Origin: Paenibacillus borealis
GTDB lineage: Bacteria; Bacillota; Bacilli; Paenibacillales; Paenibacillaceae
Length of the DNA: 64,000 nucleotides
Assembly: GCF_000758665.1 (NCBI RefSeq)
Contig: NZ_CP009285.1
Location: 5,146,001-5,210,000, forward strand
Direction: 5' to 3'
Below are positions 42,953 to 52,249 of this stretch, piece after piece. The first letter of the stretch is position 1, and each line of letters begins with the position of its first letter. The position numbers and the translations under genes are program-made. The notes beneath the pieces are model-generated. The model ran no database searches, was not told where the DNA came from, and was given only the letters and a program-made list of their open reading frames with translations.

Positions 42953-43390
42953 TTAAGGAGTCGAACCTTCAGGAGCCGGAGCGGGAGCTACCGCCATCTT
43001 CCCCATCAGATAGAGCAGCAGCTGCTGGTTATGAGATGAAATGGGATCGAGCGCTTCGGCAAAAAAATCACTGCGGATCTTCAGACCGCGTGAGGTCTCA
43101 TTCTTGCCTGTCTCGGTGATGCTTACCCAGACGATCCGCCTGTCGGAGGCATCGCGTTCACGGATAATCAGATTATGCTTTTCCATCCGGTCAAGCAGCA
43201 TGGTTACAGCCGCCGGGCTGGTTGCCAGATGCGGAGCCAAATCAGAAGGTTTCATCGCGTCACGTTCCTGCAGTAATTCCAGTACGGTAAGCTGGGCATC
43301 GGTCAGTGTAGGGGCAAGCTTGCTATCCATATGTAGCTTATAGTCCTTTAATATCTTATGCCAGATTTTACTGAATTCAGTGGAGTGCAC
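42953..43390 (-). CDS. MarR family transcriptional regulator
   Basis: 145 residues from GTG 43390, chosen for AAGGAAGG 7 nt upstream; an ATG at 43468 would add an unconserved 26 residues. Winged helix: MKPSDLAPHLATSPAAVTMLLDRMEKHNLIIRERDASDRRIVWVSITETG with the wing DASDRR. Pro/Ala-rich C-terminal tail. Effector and target unknown; no adjacent partner gene on the same strand. Confidence 0.9.
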   Translation of the reverse strand: MHSTEFSKIWHKILKDYKLHMDSKLAPTLTDAQLTVLELLQERDAMKPSDLAPHLATSPAAVTMLLDRMEKHNLIIRERDASDRRIVWVSITETGKNETSRGLKIRSDFFAEALDPISSHNQQLLLYLMGKMAVAPAPAPEGSTP

Positions 43391-43515
43391 ACTTATTCCT
43401 TCCTTTCCCTGCGGATCTCTATCCGGTATATCTAAACATTTTCGCGAAAAAAATTCCATTTCCTGCAAAAGAAAAAAATAAAATCACGACCGCTGGTCAT
43501 TTCATTATATAATTC

Positions 43516-43581
43516 CTGCACGAAATAGAGCATTCCCCTTATGATATCGGCCTTAATCCAGAATTGTTGTATTAAATACAG
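43516..43581. repeat. Periodic palindrome pair 3
   Basis: TTGTATTAAATACAG (43567-43581) and, 51 bp before it centre to centre, a copy with one mismatch, CTGCACGAAATAGAG (43516-43530). The sequence between them aligns with the corresponding interval in array 4 (both contain CTTAATCCA or CTAATCCA near its end), so pairs of sites move or evolve as a unit. The 334-bp gap between the MarR gene and parC holds only this and a terminator. Confidence 0.65.
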
Positions 43582-43648
43582 CACGTACAACATTAGGCAT
43601 TCAATTCTTATCAGCAACATCAATAATCCGGCTAAGGCACATACAAAT

Positions 43649-43694
43649 AAACGGCGTTCGGAGCTCTGTAGACCAGAGCAGCCGAACGCCGTTT
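43649..43694 (-). terminator. Terminator of parC
   Basis: AAACGGCGTTCGG and CCGAACGCCGTTT form a 13-bp perfect stem with an inner CTCTG/CAGAG stem; the minus strand continues TTATTTG. Confidence 0.85.
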
Positions 43695-43724
43695 GTTATT
43701 CACTACTATAAGCCTCTGCCCCGG

Positions 43725-46166
43725 CTATTTAACAGCAGGGTACAGGCTTATGATTTCATCCTTCTTCTCGACAGCAACCAGCTGCTTGCCGATGGAACGG
43801 CGCTCACCAAGCGGTGCCGCTTCGGAGGAGAAGGTGTGAACCGCGCCGCTCTGGGTAATGGCGGTCAGCTCCAGTGGTTCCTTGCAGTAGAATGCCCCTG
43901 CAAGCCTGCTGCCGTTCGGGCGAACCCGCTTGCCTTCTTTGAACTCGAATGTCGGCATGCCTTTGCCTCCGCGGCTCTGTGAAGGATAATCTACAAGCAG
44001 CGAACGTTTGGCATAGCCAATCTCGGTAACCGCGAGAATCTCCCCTTCATCCTCACCCACCCAGAAGCTGGCGACCACCTCATCACCTTCACGCAGTTGA
44101 ATCCCTCTTACCCCTGTAGCCACACGGCCCATAGGATTGACTTCACTCTCACGGAAACGGATGCTCATCCCTTCGCGGGTCACAAGCACGATGTCCTTGT
44201 CTCCGCTGCTCAGAGCCACTGTAATGATCTCATCGCCTTCCGCTACCTTACAGGCGGCAACAGCTCCGGAACGGCTTGTAGAGTACTCCTTGAGCTCTGT
44301 ACGCTTCACCTGCCCCTTACGGGTGACGAAGACCAGACTTGCCAGCGGGTCCTCCAGGTTGCCGACCGGCAGCACACTGACAATTCCATCGCCCTTGGCA
44401 AGGCCGATCACGTTCACGATCGCCGTACCGGGCTCCTTCCATTTGAACTCCGGTATCTGATGAACCGGAAGCAGGAAGTATTGACCCTTGCGGGTGAACA
44501 CCAGCAGGCTGTCCCGGGTATTCAGATCCAGCAGCTTAACGATATGGTCGCCTTCCTTAACGCCCGAGGAGTGACGCTCCCCGCCTGAGCGGGTGAAGGA
44601 CGGCATGCCGGTCCGTTTGATATAGCCGTCAGCTGAAAGGGCAACCAGAACATCCTCGGCATTGACGAGAACTTCCATGCTGACCTTCAGTTCCTCAACC
44701 TCACCCTGAATGAGTGAGCGGCGGTCGATCCCGTATTTATCACGGATCTCCAGCAGCTCTTTGCGGATGACCGCAACCAGCTTCTTGTCGCTGTCCAGAA
44801 TGCCCTGCAGGACAGCAATCTTGGCATGCATCTCATCAAGCTCCTTCTGGAGCGAATGAATCTCCAGATTGGTTAAACGGTACAGCTGCAGGGTAAGGAT
44901 GGAATCGGCCTGGCGCTCGCTGAAGCCGAACATCCATACCAGATTATTCTGGGCATCCTGGCGGTTCTTCGACGCTTTGATCGCGGCGATCACTTCATCC
45001 AGAATGTTCAGTGCCTTAACCAGTCCTTCCAGGACATGGGCCCGGTCCTCTGCCCGCTCCAGATCAAACTGGGTGCGGTGGGTGACCACTTCACGCTGAT
45101 GGGCGATATACGCTTCAAGGATTGCCTTCAGGCCGAGCTGCTGCGGAGCCTTGTTGACGATCGCCACCATGTTGAAGTTGTAGGTAATCTGCAGATCGGT
45201 TTTTTTGAGCAAATAGGCCAGAATGCCGTTAGCATCTGCTTCCTTCTTCAGCTCGACCACAATCCGCAGTCCTTCACGACCGCTCTCGTCGCGGACTTCG
45301 GCAATGCCTTCGATCTTCTTCTCAAGGCGGATATTCTCCATGGAGGTTACGAGCCGCGACTTCACTATCTGAAAAGGCACCTCGGTAATGACGATCTGCT
45401 GCTTGCCGCCGCGCAGGTTCTCAATCTCGGTCTTTGAGCGCAGGTAGATACGGCCTTTGCCATTACGGTACGCGTCCATAATGCCGTCGCCGCCCATAAT
45501 TGTTCCGCCTGTAGGGAAGTCAGGACCTTTGATGAAGGTCATGATGTCCTCCAGCGCGATGTCCGGCTTCTGCATGACAGCAATACAGGCATCGATGACT
45601 TCACGCAGGTTATGCGGCGGAATTTCCGTAGCGAACCCGGCTGAGATCCCGCTTGTCCCGTTAACAAGCAGATTCGGATAGCGGGAGGGAACCACGACCG
45701 GCTCCTTCGCCGTATTATCGAAATTGTCCTTGAAAAGTACGGTGCGTTTCTCAATATCACGCATCATCTCCAAAGCGATCGGAGACAAGCGCGCTTCTGT
45801 ATAACGCATAGCTGCTGCAGGGTCATCATCCATCGAACCCCAGTTGCCGTGTCCGTCGACAAGCACATGCCCCATCTTCCAGGGCTGGGCCATCCGCACC
45901 ATCCCGTCGTAGATCGAGGAATCTCCGTGGGGATGGTAGTTACCCATTACGTCGCCGACCGTTTTGGCCGACTTGCGGTATGGCTTGTCCGGCGTATTGC
46001 CCGAGTCGTACATCGCGTACAGAATCCGGCGCTGCACGGGCTTCAGCCCGTCACGGACGTCCGGAATCGCCCGGTCCTGAATGATATATTTGGAATACCG
46101 GCCAAATCGGTCACCCACGACCTCTTCCAGAAATGCCGGCAAAAACTGCTCTGATAAACTGCTCAT
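43725..46166 (-). CDS. parC: DNA topoisomerase IV subunit A
   Basis: 813 residues. Type IIA topoisomerase A subunit: [17 protein letters not shown], quinolone-region helix [17 protein letters not shown] (78-94), and the catalytic tyrosine in RYTEARL near 122. The C-terminal beta-pinwheel ([27 protein letters not shown]) lacks a canonical GyrA box (QRRGGKG), and the size and the parE gene upstream point to ParC rather than GyrA. It decatenates chromosomes with ParE. It is separated from parE by 608 bp of repeated non-coding sequence, which is unusual. Confidence 0.93.
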   Translation of the reverse strand: MSSLSEQFLPAFLEEVVGDRFGRYSKYIIQDRAIPDVRDGLKPVQRRILYAMYDSGNTPDKPYRKSAKTVGDVMGNYHPHGDSSIYDGMVRMAQPWKMGHVLVDGHGNWGSMDDDPAAAMRYTEARLSPIALEMMRDIEKRTVLFKDNFDNTAKEPVVVPSRYPNLLVNGTSGISAGFATEIPPHNLREVIDACIAVMQKPDIALEDIMTFIKGPDFPTGGTIMGGDGIMDAYRNGKGRIYLRSKTEIENLRGGKQQIVITEVPFQIVKSRLVTSMENIRLEKKIEGIAEVRDESGREGLRIVVELKKEADANGILAYLLKKTDLQITYNFNMVAIVNKAPQQLGLKAILEAYIAHQREVVTHRTQFDLERAEDRAHVLEGLVKALNILDEVIAAIKASKNRQDAQNNLVWMFGFSERQADSILTLQLYRLTNLEIHSLQKELDEMHAKIAVLQGILDSDKKLVAVIRKELLEIRDKYGIDRRSLIQGEVEELKVSMEVLVNAEDVLVALSADGYIKRTGMPSFTRSGGERHSSGVKEGDHIVKLLDLNTRDSLLVFTRKGQYFLLPVHQIPEFKWKEPGTAIVNVIGLAKGDGIVSVLPVGNLEDPLASLVFVTRKGQVKRTELKEYSTSRSGAVAACKVAEGDEIITVALSSGDKDIVLVTREGMSIRFRESEVNPMGRVATGVRGIQLREGDEVVASFWVGEDEGEILAVTEIGYAKRSLLVDYPSQSRGGKGMPTFEFKEGKRVRPNGSRLAGAFYCKEPLELTAITQSGAVHTFSSEAAPLGERRSIGKQLVAVEKKDEIISLYPAVK

Positions 46167-46300
46167 TCACTTTTCACCTTCTGTTCCTCAATCTGTCCAC
46201 GTTTGTAATGATTGATGATCTGATCGCTGCGCGCTTGAGATTTGCAATCCATATTGCCTCAAGGATCTTAAGAATAAAACTAAACGAATCAGTGTTAAGC

Positions 46301-46646
46301 CGTAACTGCGGTGAACGCTTGGACTCCCGGCCGCTGTTATAGTTAGATTTCTAATTCATACGCTTAAAATAGATTGAACTAAACATGATTCCAATGGGAT
46401 GTTGTTCATAACTGCGGTGGATATTTGGACTTTCGGCCGCTGTTGTCTCCAGATTTCTTGATTATGACAGCTTATAGCTGTGGCAATCCGGAGACAAAGG
46501 CGGACGCTGGCGCTCCTACAGCTCCAAAATCCCCCTCCGTTATTCTCATCTGTTATTCTCTTATTCAGTTCAAGTTATAGCGGATGAAATCTAAATATCA
46601 AAGTGGACGCTGGCGCTCCTGCAGTTCCAAACTCCCACTCCGTTAC
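46301..46646 (+). repeat. Dispersed inverted-repeat element, outer copy split by a nested element
   Basis: Left arm at 46301 (GTAACTGCGGTGAACGC, then CCGGCCGCTGTTATAG), right arm ending GTTAC at 46646 (GTGGACGCTGGCGCTCCTGC, then CTCCGTTAC). The arms pair through sequence different from other copies: ATAG-TTAGATTT (46339-46350) with AAATCTAA-TAT (46587-46598), and TTGAACT with AGTTCAA further in. A full second element (46408-46543) lies in its apex, as if inserted there. Together they fill most of the parE-parC gap. Confidence 0.7.
46408..46543 (+). repeat. Dispersed inverted-repeat element, inner copy B
   Basis: A complete 136-bp copy. Ends ATAAC and GTTAT (other copies: GTAAC and GTTAC, so the terminal pair changed together). 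Stem TTGTCTCC with GGAGACAA; apical hairpin ACAGCT-TAT-AGCTGT, where copy D has ACCGC/GCGGT. Left arm GGATATTTGGACTTTCGGCC, right arm CTCCAAAATCCCCCTCCG. Confidence 0.75.
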
Positions 46647-46774
46647 TAACCACTTATTTAGCTTCCCTTTATTCTAAAGTTCTGGCGGCAACCTGTGAAA
46701 ATCCCAATCGCTGCGCTTAAAGCGATCATCAAAAAATTAAAAACCGCGGAAGTTATCGTCACTTTCCACTACCA

Positions 46775-48757
46775 TTACTCCACTATTTCTGTAAAGTCGA
46801 CGTTCTCGACAATCCAGCGCTTGCGCGGATCAACCTTGTCGCCCATCAGTGTGGAGACGCGGCGTTCCGCCTTGGCGGCATCCTCGATCTGCACCTGCAG
46901 CAGCGTGCGGGAATCCGGATTCATCGTTGTTTCCCACAGCTGATCCGGGTTCATCTCACCGAGTCCCTTATAACGCTGCAGCTCGAAATTCTTGCCGAAT
47001 TCCTTCAGGTAATTCTGCAGCTCCTCATCGCTCCAGGCATAGCGGACGGTTTCCAGCTTGCCCGATTTGCGCGTCAGCTTATACAGCGGCGGCTGGGCAA
47101 TGAAGACCTTGCCGGCATCGATCAGAGGCTTCATATAGCGATAGAAGAAGGTCAGCAGCAGCACCTGAATATGCGCACCATCCGTATCGGCATCGGTCAT
47201 AATGATAATCTTGGAATAATTGCTGTCTTCCACGGCGAAATCAGGCCCGATTCCCGCGCCGATTGCCGAAATAATCGCCTTATATTCATCGTTCTTCAGG
47301 ATATCCAGCAGCTTGGCCTTCTCCGGATTCATCGGCTTACCCTTCAGCGGAAGAATGGCCTGAATCTTGGAATCACGTCCCTGCTTGGCCGAACCTCCGG
47401 CGGAATCACCTTCTACGATGAAGATTTCGGTACGCGTAACATCCTTGGACTGAGCAGGCGACAGCTTGCCGCCAAGATTAGAGCTCTCGCTGCGTTTCTT
47501 GCCGCTGCGGATTTCATCGCGGGCTTTGCGCGCCGCTTCACGGGCCTTGGAGGCCTGGATGGATTTCTTCAGCAGGCTCTGCGCGACCTGGGGATTCTCC
47601 TCAAGGAAGCGCGCCATTTTCTCAGAGACAATAAAGTCCACGGCACTGCGGGCCGAAGCACTTCCCAGCTGATCCTTCGTCTGTCCGACAAATTCTACAT
47701 CCGACATCTTCACGCTGATGACCGCCATCATTCCCTCACGGAGATCATTGCCCTCCAGATTCTTATCCTTCTCCTTAAGCAGCTGCGTCCGGCGGGCATA
47801 GTCGTTCAGCACACGGGTATACGCTGTCTTGAAGCCGGTCTCGTGCGTTCCCCCGCTGCGCGTTGGAATGGAGTTAACGAAAGAAGCGATAGTCTCTGTA
47901 TAACCCGCGTTGTACTGCAGCGCGATTTCCACTTCAATCTCGTCCTTCTCGGAGCTGAAATGAATTACATCATGCAGCACATCCTTGCCCTCGTTGAGGA
48001 ACTGTACAAACTGGCTGGCGCCGCCCTCATAAAAGAACTCATCCTGCCGTCCGTTCCGCTCGTCGCTGAGGTTGATCCGCAGGCCCGAGTTCAGGAAGGC
48101 AATCTCCTGCACCCGTTCCGCGAGTGTATCATAACTCAGTGAAATGCCTGCCGGGAAGACGCGAATATCCGGCTTGAAGGTGATCTTCGAACCGGTCTTA
48201 TTCGTATTCCCCAGTACCTCAAGGCCAGTCACAGGCTCGCCGACATGTTCTTTCCCGCTTTTGTCGACCCAATATTCGAAGCGTTGCCGGTGGATCTTGC
48301 CTTCACGGTAAATCTCCACTTCCAGCCATTCGGACAAAGCGTTTGTTACTGATGCGCCTACGCCGTGCAGACCGCCCGATTTCTTGTAGCCGGAGCCTCC
48401 GAATTTACCACCTGCATGCAGAATGGTGAAAACAACCTGCGGAGTCGGCACTCCCGTCTTGTGCATCCCGGTCGGAATTCCCCGGCCGTTGTCAATTACG
48501 GTGACCGATCCGTCCTTGCGGAGTGTAATATCAATCTTCGAGCAAAACTTGGCCAAATGCTCATCTACGGCATTGTCCACTATTTCCCATACCAAATGGT
48601 GCAGTCCCGAGGAACTCGTACTGCCAATATACATGCCGGGCCGTTTGCGGACCGCAACCAGACCTTCGAGCACCTGAATGTCGTCAGCATCGTATCCAGT
48701 CCGGCCGACTTCGGCGTTCTTAGAGACTTTTGCAAACATATCGATCTGTTCGAGCAT
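46775..48757 (-). CDS. parE: DNA topoisomerase IV subunit B
   Basis: 660 residues. GHKL ATPase: EIVDNAVDEH (Asn-Mg site), VIDNGRGIPTGMH, GLHGVGASVTNALS; transducer domain; Toprim EGDSAGGSAKQGRDSKIQAILPLKGK with DADTDGAHI. Lys/Asn-rich basic helix KAREAARKARDEIRSGKKRSESSN and a C-terminal DPRKRWIVENVDFTEI. Absence of the GyrB insertion and the position before parC identify ParE. AAGGAGG precedes ATG 48757. No clear terminator separates it from parC, so the two are probably cotranscribed through the repeat region. Confidence 0.94.
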   Translation of the reverse strand: MLEQIDMFAKVSKNAEVGRTGYDADDIQVLEGLVAVRKRPGMYIGSTSSSGLHHLVWEIVDNAVDEHLAKFCSKIDITLRKDGSVTVIDNGRGIPTGMHKTGVPTPQVVFTILHAGGKFGGSGYKKSGGLHGVGASVTNALSEWLEVEIYREGKIHRQRFEYWVDKSGKEHVGEPVTGLEVLGNTNKTGSKITFKPDIRVFPAGISLSYDTLAERVQEIAFLNSGLRINLSDERNGRQDEFFYEGGASQFVQFLNEGKDVLHDVIHFSSEKDEIEVEIALQYNAGYTETIASFVNSIPTRSGGTHETGFKTAYTRVLNDYARRTQLLKEKDKNLEGNDLREGMMAVISVKMSDVEFVGQTKDQLGSASARSAVDFIVSEKMARFLEENPQVAQSLLKKSIQASKAREAARKARDEIRSGKKRSESSNLGGKLSPAQSKDVTRTEIFIVEGDSAGGSAKQGRDSKIQAILPLKGKPMNPEKAKLLDILKNDEYKAIISAIGAGIGPDFAVEDSNYSKIIIMTDADTDGAHIQVLLLTFFYRYMKPLIDAGKVFIAQPPLYKLTRKSGKLETVRYAWSDEELQNYLKEFGKNFELQRYKGLGEMNPDQLWETTMNPDSRTLLQVQIEDAAKAERRVSTLMGDKVDPRKRWIVENVDFTEIVE

Positions 48758-48829
48758 TCATGCTCCTCCTTCTTTTGTCTTACTATCTCTATAAAATGCA
48801 AACAAACGTTTTCGTTCACTTTGTACATT

Positions 48830-49828
48830 CTAATTCAAAATATCCCGTTTCGTAAAGACGGCGAATGAAATGATTACTGCAGCCAGTCCCCAAATCGCCA
48901 ATACCGCCATCGAAAATGCCAGTGTCATGCCCTCAATCGGTGCAGGAGTACCTGCTAAATACCCGGTAAGCTCCATATTAACCATAAATAAATATTTGGC
49001 CGCAGTCCAGGCTGAAGCCATATTCGTCAGGATCGTGCCTGCAATCAGCGCTGCCATCATCACCACTATACTGGCTGCCGTGCTGCGCACCAGAACGGAC
49101 ACCATGAAGGCCAGCAGGGCAACAACTACGCTGACGAACCAGATCAATCCGCCCTGCATCAGCAGGTATTTCCATTGCGGAACGGCGTGAACTGTGGTCA
49201 TATCGACCGTATCCCCGCTTAGCTGGAAACCTGTGAACACCGGAACATTGAATCCTTTATATCCGAATGCCAGACCCGACACCAGATAGCTGATGATAAA
49301 AGCAGACAGAACGATTAAGGAGACGAACATCAAGAGGGCCGTCATCTTACTGAACAGTACCTTCCAGCGTTTGACCGGACGCGTCAGCAGCATTTTGATC
49401 GTTCCAGTTGTCCTCTCTCCGGAGACCAGATCCGAGGCAACCGCCATAATCAGCAGCGGAATGAACAGGGATACGGAATTGTCCAGAAACTCACGGGTAA
49501 AGGTCACGCCGCTCGGCTCGTTCGGGTTCACATCGTGATCGAGATAATACTGCAGCTGCTGGACAAAAATCCGCCGGTACGACTTCCATTCTTCCGGAAT
49601 CCGGTCGCTGCCGAGGGAGTTCTGGTTGTCGGTAATCTGCTGCTGGACCTCCAGCCTCCAGTCAGAGTTAAACTTGTCCCGGCTGCGTTCCGCTATGCGC
49701 ATCTGTGCGTAGGTAAACATAGGCACAAGCACCAGCAGAATCAGCAGGATGACATAAAAACGTTTCTTTTTTATGATTTTGAGACACTCATTACGGATGA
49801 GCGGCAGCAGGTTAGTCAATAGTTTCAC
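48830..49828 (-). CDS. ABC-2 type transporter permease
   Basis: 332 residues, about six membrane segments, with an N-terminal helix preceded by basic residues (CLKIIKKKRFYVILLILLVLVPMFTYAQM), an extracytoplasmic loop to about 110, then ASDLVSGERTTGTIKMLLTRPVKRWKVLFSKMTALLMF, the ABC-2 hallmark. It overlaps the ATPase gene by 17 bp; GTG 49828 or TTG 49819 is the start. Forms an exporter with the adjacent ATPase; the cargo (lipid, antibiotic or peptide) is unknown. Confidence 0.88.
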   Translation of the reverse strand: MKLLTNLLPLIRNECLKIIKKKRFYVILLILLVLVPMFTYAQMRIAERSRDKFNSDWRLEVQQQITDNQNSLGSDRIPEEWKSYRRIFVQQLQYYLDHDVNPNEPSGVTFTREFLDNSVSLFIPLLIMAVASDLVSGERTTGTIKMLLTRPVKRWKVLFSKMTALLMFVSLIVLSAFIISYLVSGLAFGYKGFNVPVFTGFQLSGDTVDMTTVHAVPQWKYLLMQGGLIWFVSVVVALLAFMVSVLVRSTAASIVVMMAALIAGTILTNMASAWTAAKYLFMVNMELTGYLAGTPAPIEGMTLAFSMAVLAIWGLAAVIISFAVFTKRDILN

Positions 49829-50792
49829 CTTCCGTTAGCTTCAAGAATAGCTGTTCCAGTGTAGGGTTGATTTTATGCACAGCCCGTACTTCCACCTCGT
49901 CTGTAACCAGAACGGCGACAATTTCCGGGATTAGATCCTCTTCCATAACCGTAATCAGGGAATTCGTGCCCATGCCTGCGATAATCGAGTCGTCCAGGGT
50001 TACCTCATCCAGCTCTAACAGCCCGATATCGGAACGGCTGCCGAGTATTTGCTTCGCCCTGCTGAGCGGCTCCAGCTCCCACAGAACATAAGGAGAATTG
50101 CGGGCAACCAGCTCATCTACGCCGCCCACAGCGAGTACCCGACCTTTGCTGATGATCGCCACCCGGTCACACAGCAGCTGAATCTCGCTCAGCAGATGGC
50201 TGGAGACAAACACGGCAAGACCTTCATCCGCCAGCTTGCGGATGAATTCGCGCAGCTCCTTGATCCCCTTCGGATCCAGTCCGTTCGTCGGCTCATCCAG
50301 AATCAGCAGCCGGGGACGGCCCAGCAGTGCCTGGGCTATGCCCAGCCGCTGGCGCATTCCCAGTGAATACGTGCTGACTTTGTCATGAATACGCTGATCC
50401 AGCCGCACGATATCAACCACTTCGGCAATCCTCGCCTTATCTACCCCGGGCTGCATGCGGGCGAAATGCTGCAGGTTCTCCCAGCCTGTCAGATAGGTAT
50501 ACACCTCGGGATTCTCGACGATGGAGCCGACATATTGCAGCGCTTTTTCCGGGTCACGGTTCACATTATAGCCGCAGACGGTGATCGTGCCCTCACTTGG
50601 CCGGATCAGGTCTACCAGCATGCGGATTGTCGTTGTTTTGCCGGCACCATTGGGACCCAGGAAACCGAATATCTCGCCTTTCCGGACGTCAAACGTAACA
50701 TCGTTTATGATCCATTTGCGGCCGATTTTTTTGCGGACCCCTTCTACGGACAGGACGACTTCCCCGGAGGCTTCGTGCATTTGTTTAGCCAT
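49812..50792 (-). CDS. ABC exporter ATP-binding protein
   Basis: 326 residues from ATG 50792 (AAGGAG upstream). Walker A GPNGAGKTTTIRMLVDL, Q-loop GSIVENPEVYTYLTG, signature YSLGMRQRLGIAQALLG, Walker B LLILDEPTNGLDP, H-switch FVSSHLLSE. A C-terminal extension of about 90 residues is typical of bacitracin/lantibiotic-type and heterologous ABC-2 ATPases. No adjacent kinase or resistance gene hints at the cargo. Two-gene unit with the permease. Confidence 0.92.
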   Translation of the reverse strand: MAKQMHEASGEVVLSVEGVRKKIGRKWIINDVTFDVRKGEIFGFLGPNGAGKTTTIRMLVDLIRPSEGTITVCGYNVNRDPEKALQYVGSIVENPEVYTYLTGWENLQHFARMQPGVDKARIAEVVDIVRLDQRIHDKVSTYSLGMRQRLGIAQALLGRPRLLILDEPTNGLDPKGIKELREFIRKLADEGLAVFVSSHLLSEIQLLCDRVAIISKGRVLAVGGVDELVARNSPYVLWELEPLSRAKQILGSRSDIGLLELDEVTLDDSIIAGMGTNSLITVMEEDLIPEIVAVLVTDEVEVRAVHKINPTLEQLFLKLTEGETID

Positions 50793-50855
50793 CTCTATAC
50801 AACTCCTTGCTGCGGTCATTTCTGCTCAGAATGTTCCTGCTCTGCCTGTCCCAAA

Positions 50856-51785
50856 TTAATGTACAGCCTGTACAATCCGTTCACTCATCCGCTGATAACC
50901 GTCCCCGTTGGGGTGAAAATGATCGTTGGAGAGATACTTGTCCAGATGCCGGTTGAACAAATCAAAGGTTGGAACGAGTGTCATGTTGCTGTGGGTGTTG
51001 ATGATATCCATCGCTGCATTATTCCAGGCAGTTACTGCCTGATTCCCCGGAACCAGCAGATCTTCGATATCTCCGAAGGGATTATACAATCCCACGTAAT
51101 AAATCTGTGCCTGCGGATTAATCCCGGCAATGGTGTCGAGGATGCTGCCCAGACGCTTGGATGCATCAGGCAGAGCCGAGAGCAGGGACTCAGGGGTTAA
51201 TTCGTCGGTGGAGGCTGTAGGCACGGGTGCCGAACCTTCTACCGTGTTATTCGCAGCTGATCCAGTTCCCGGCGGCGCTACTCCGTCCGCAGGAATCGAT
51301 GTATCTGCAGGCGATGCCGCTTGTCCGCTGCTGCTGCCTGTCCCCAGAATATCCGAGCCCCGGAACAGGTCATTCCCGCCGATGGAGATCAGGATTACAT
51401 TCGCCTGGCGCAGCGCATACTGCACACCTTCCTCCTGAAGCTTGCTCTGCAGTCCGGCTGTAGTTAAGCCGTTAATCCCCATATTGCCAAGCAGCTCCGC
51501 CTTGCCTCCGTCTTCCGACAACGCCTCAAGCGTACGCTTCACAAACCCTTGCCCGGAATTGTCGCCCGTCCCTTTGGCCAAGGAATCCCCCAGCGCCAGA
51601 ATCTTTAATTCATCACTTGCCGCAGCTGTAGGTTCAGCTGTTTCCTGGGGGAGGGAAGTCAGAAGAGTTTCCCCCTTGGGGTTGATAATATCGCTTACCG
51701 CATACACAAAACCTGTAATTAAAAGTAAAGTTGCCAGGATGGATACCAGGCCCACTGCCCTCCAGGTCCATTTGGAATCGTTCAA
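50856..51785 (-). CDS. Membrane-anchored SGNH/GDSL hydrolase
   Basis: 309 residues from TTG 51785 (CGGAGGGATAG upstream). One N-terminal membrane helix (AVGLVSILATLLLITGFVYAV) then an extracytoplasmic SGNH domain: block I LALGDSLAKGTGD, block III ISIGGNDLF, and the catalytic His/Asp in NDHFHPNGDGY. A Ser/Pro/Ala-rich, low-complexity insert (about residues 165-200) interrupts the domain. Likely a lipase/esterase or glycan de-acetylase acting at the cell surface. Related to YpmR-like proteins of Bacillus. Confidence 0.88.
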   Translation of the reverse strand: MNDSKWTWRAVGLVSILATLLLITGFVYAVSDIINPKGETLLTSLPQETAEPTAAASDELKILALGDSLAKGTGDNSGQGFVKRTLEALSEDGGKAELLGNMGINGLTTAGLQSKLQEEGVQYALRQANVILISIGGNDLFRGSDILGTGSSSGQAASPADTSIPADGVAPPGTGSAANNTVEGSAPVPTASTDELTPESLLSALPDASKRLGSILDTIAGINPQAQIYYVGLYNPFGDIEDLLVPGNQAVTAWNNAAMDIINTHSNMTLVPTFDLFNRHLDKYLSNDHFHPNGDGYQRMSERIVQAVH

Positions 51786-51910
51786 TGCTATCCCTCCGTA
51801 TGCCGTTCTATTCTCCATTGTTCCACATTTTACAAACTTCTTAACTATGTAGATAAACATAATTCTTCTTTGCTTAATTTGCAAATAAAGCGGGGTTTTG
51901 GTGAAAGGCG

Positions 51911-51943
51911 CGGCTGCAGTGATTTTGGACTTCCGGCCGCTGC
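51911..51943 (+). repeat. Dispersed inverted-repeat element, left-arm fragment
   Basis: CTGCAGTGATTTTGGACTTC then CGGCCGC, matching only the first 35 bp of the full element. The rest is missing, so this is a decayed or truncated copy. Confidence 0.5.
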
Positions 51944-52192
51944 AAAAAAAGTGGAAAAATGTATCTTAGTTCGTCGATTTCTGAGGAATACGCATAAGCA
52001 AGCGGAAAAACAACAACTATTATTGGTGGTTACTCGCTACATTGGGTGAATTGGGATGATTTAACTGCTGTTTATCCAACTGTTGTTTTACCAGGGTCCA
52101 GTCGTTCAACTGTAAGTGGATGAAATCCAACTACTCCCGTTTCCTCTCCTCATAATATCCACAAGAGAAGACTATCTTAATTTACTAAACCT

Positions 52193-52221
52193 CAAAAAAA
52201 GCCCTCCGGCAATGCCGGAGG
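52193..52221 (-). terminator. Terminator of the CAP-domain gene
   Basis: CCTCCGGC and GCCGGAGG form an 8-bp perfect stem (AAT loop), with TTTTTTT following on the minus strand. Confidence 0.9.
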
Positions 52222-52249
52222 ACGAGTGAAGCTTAAGCTCTGCGTTATA

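Larger units (their letters stand above)
51786..52249. other. Intergenic region with an element fragment and a terminator
   Basis: 464 bp between the GDSL and CAP genes. It holds a left-arm fragment of the dispersed inverted-repeat element (51911-51943: TTTTGGACTTCCGGCCGC preceded by GCAGTGA), AT-rich sequence with repeated CCAACT and AACTGT words, and the CAP-gene terminator. No coding frame or promoter stands out. Confidence 0.5.

Noticed and set aside
47171..48142. A 323-codon plus-strand frame inside parE
   Set aside because: Antisense shadow of the conserved topoisomerase sequence.
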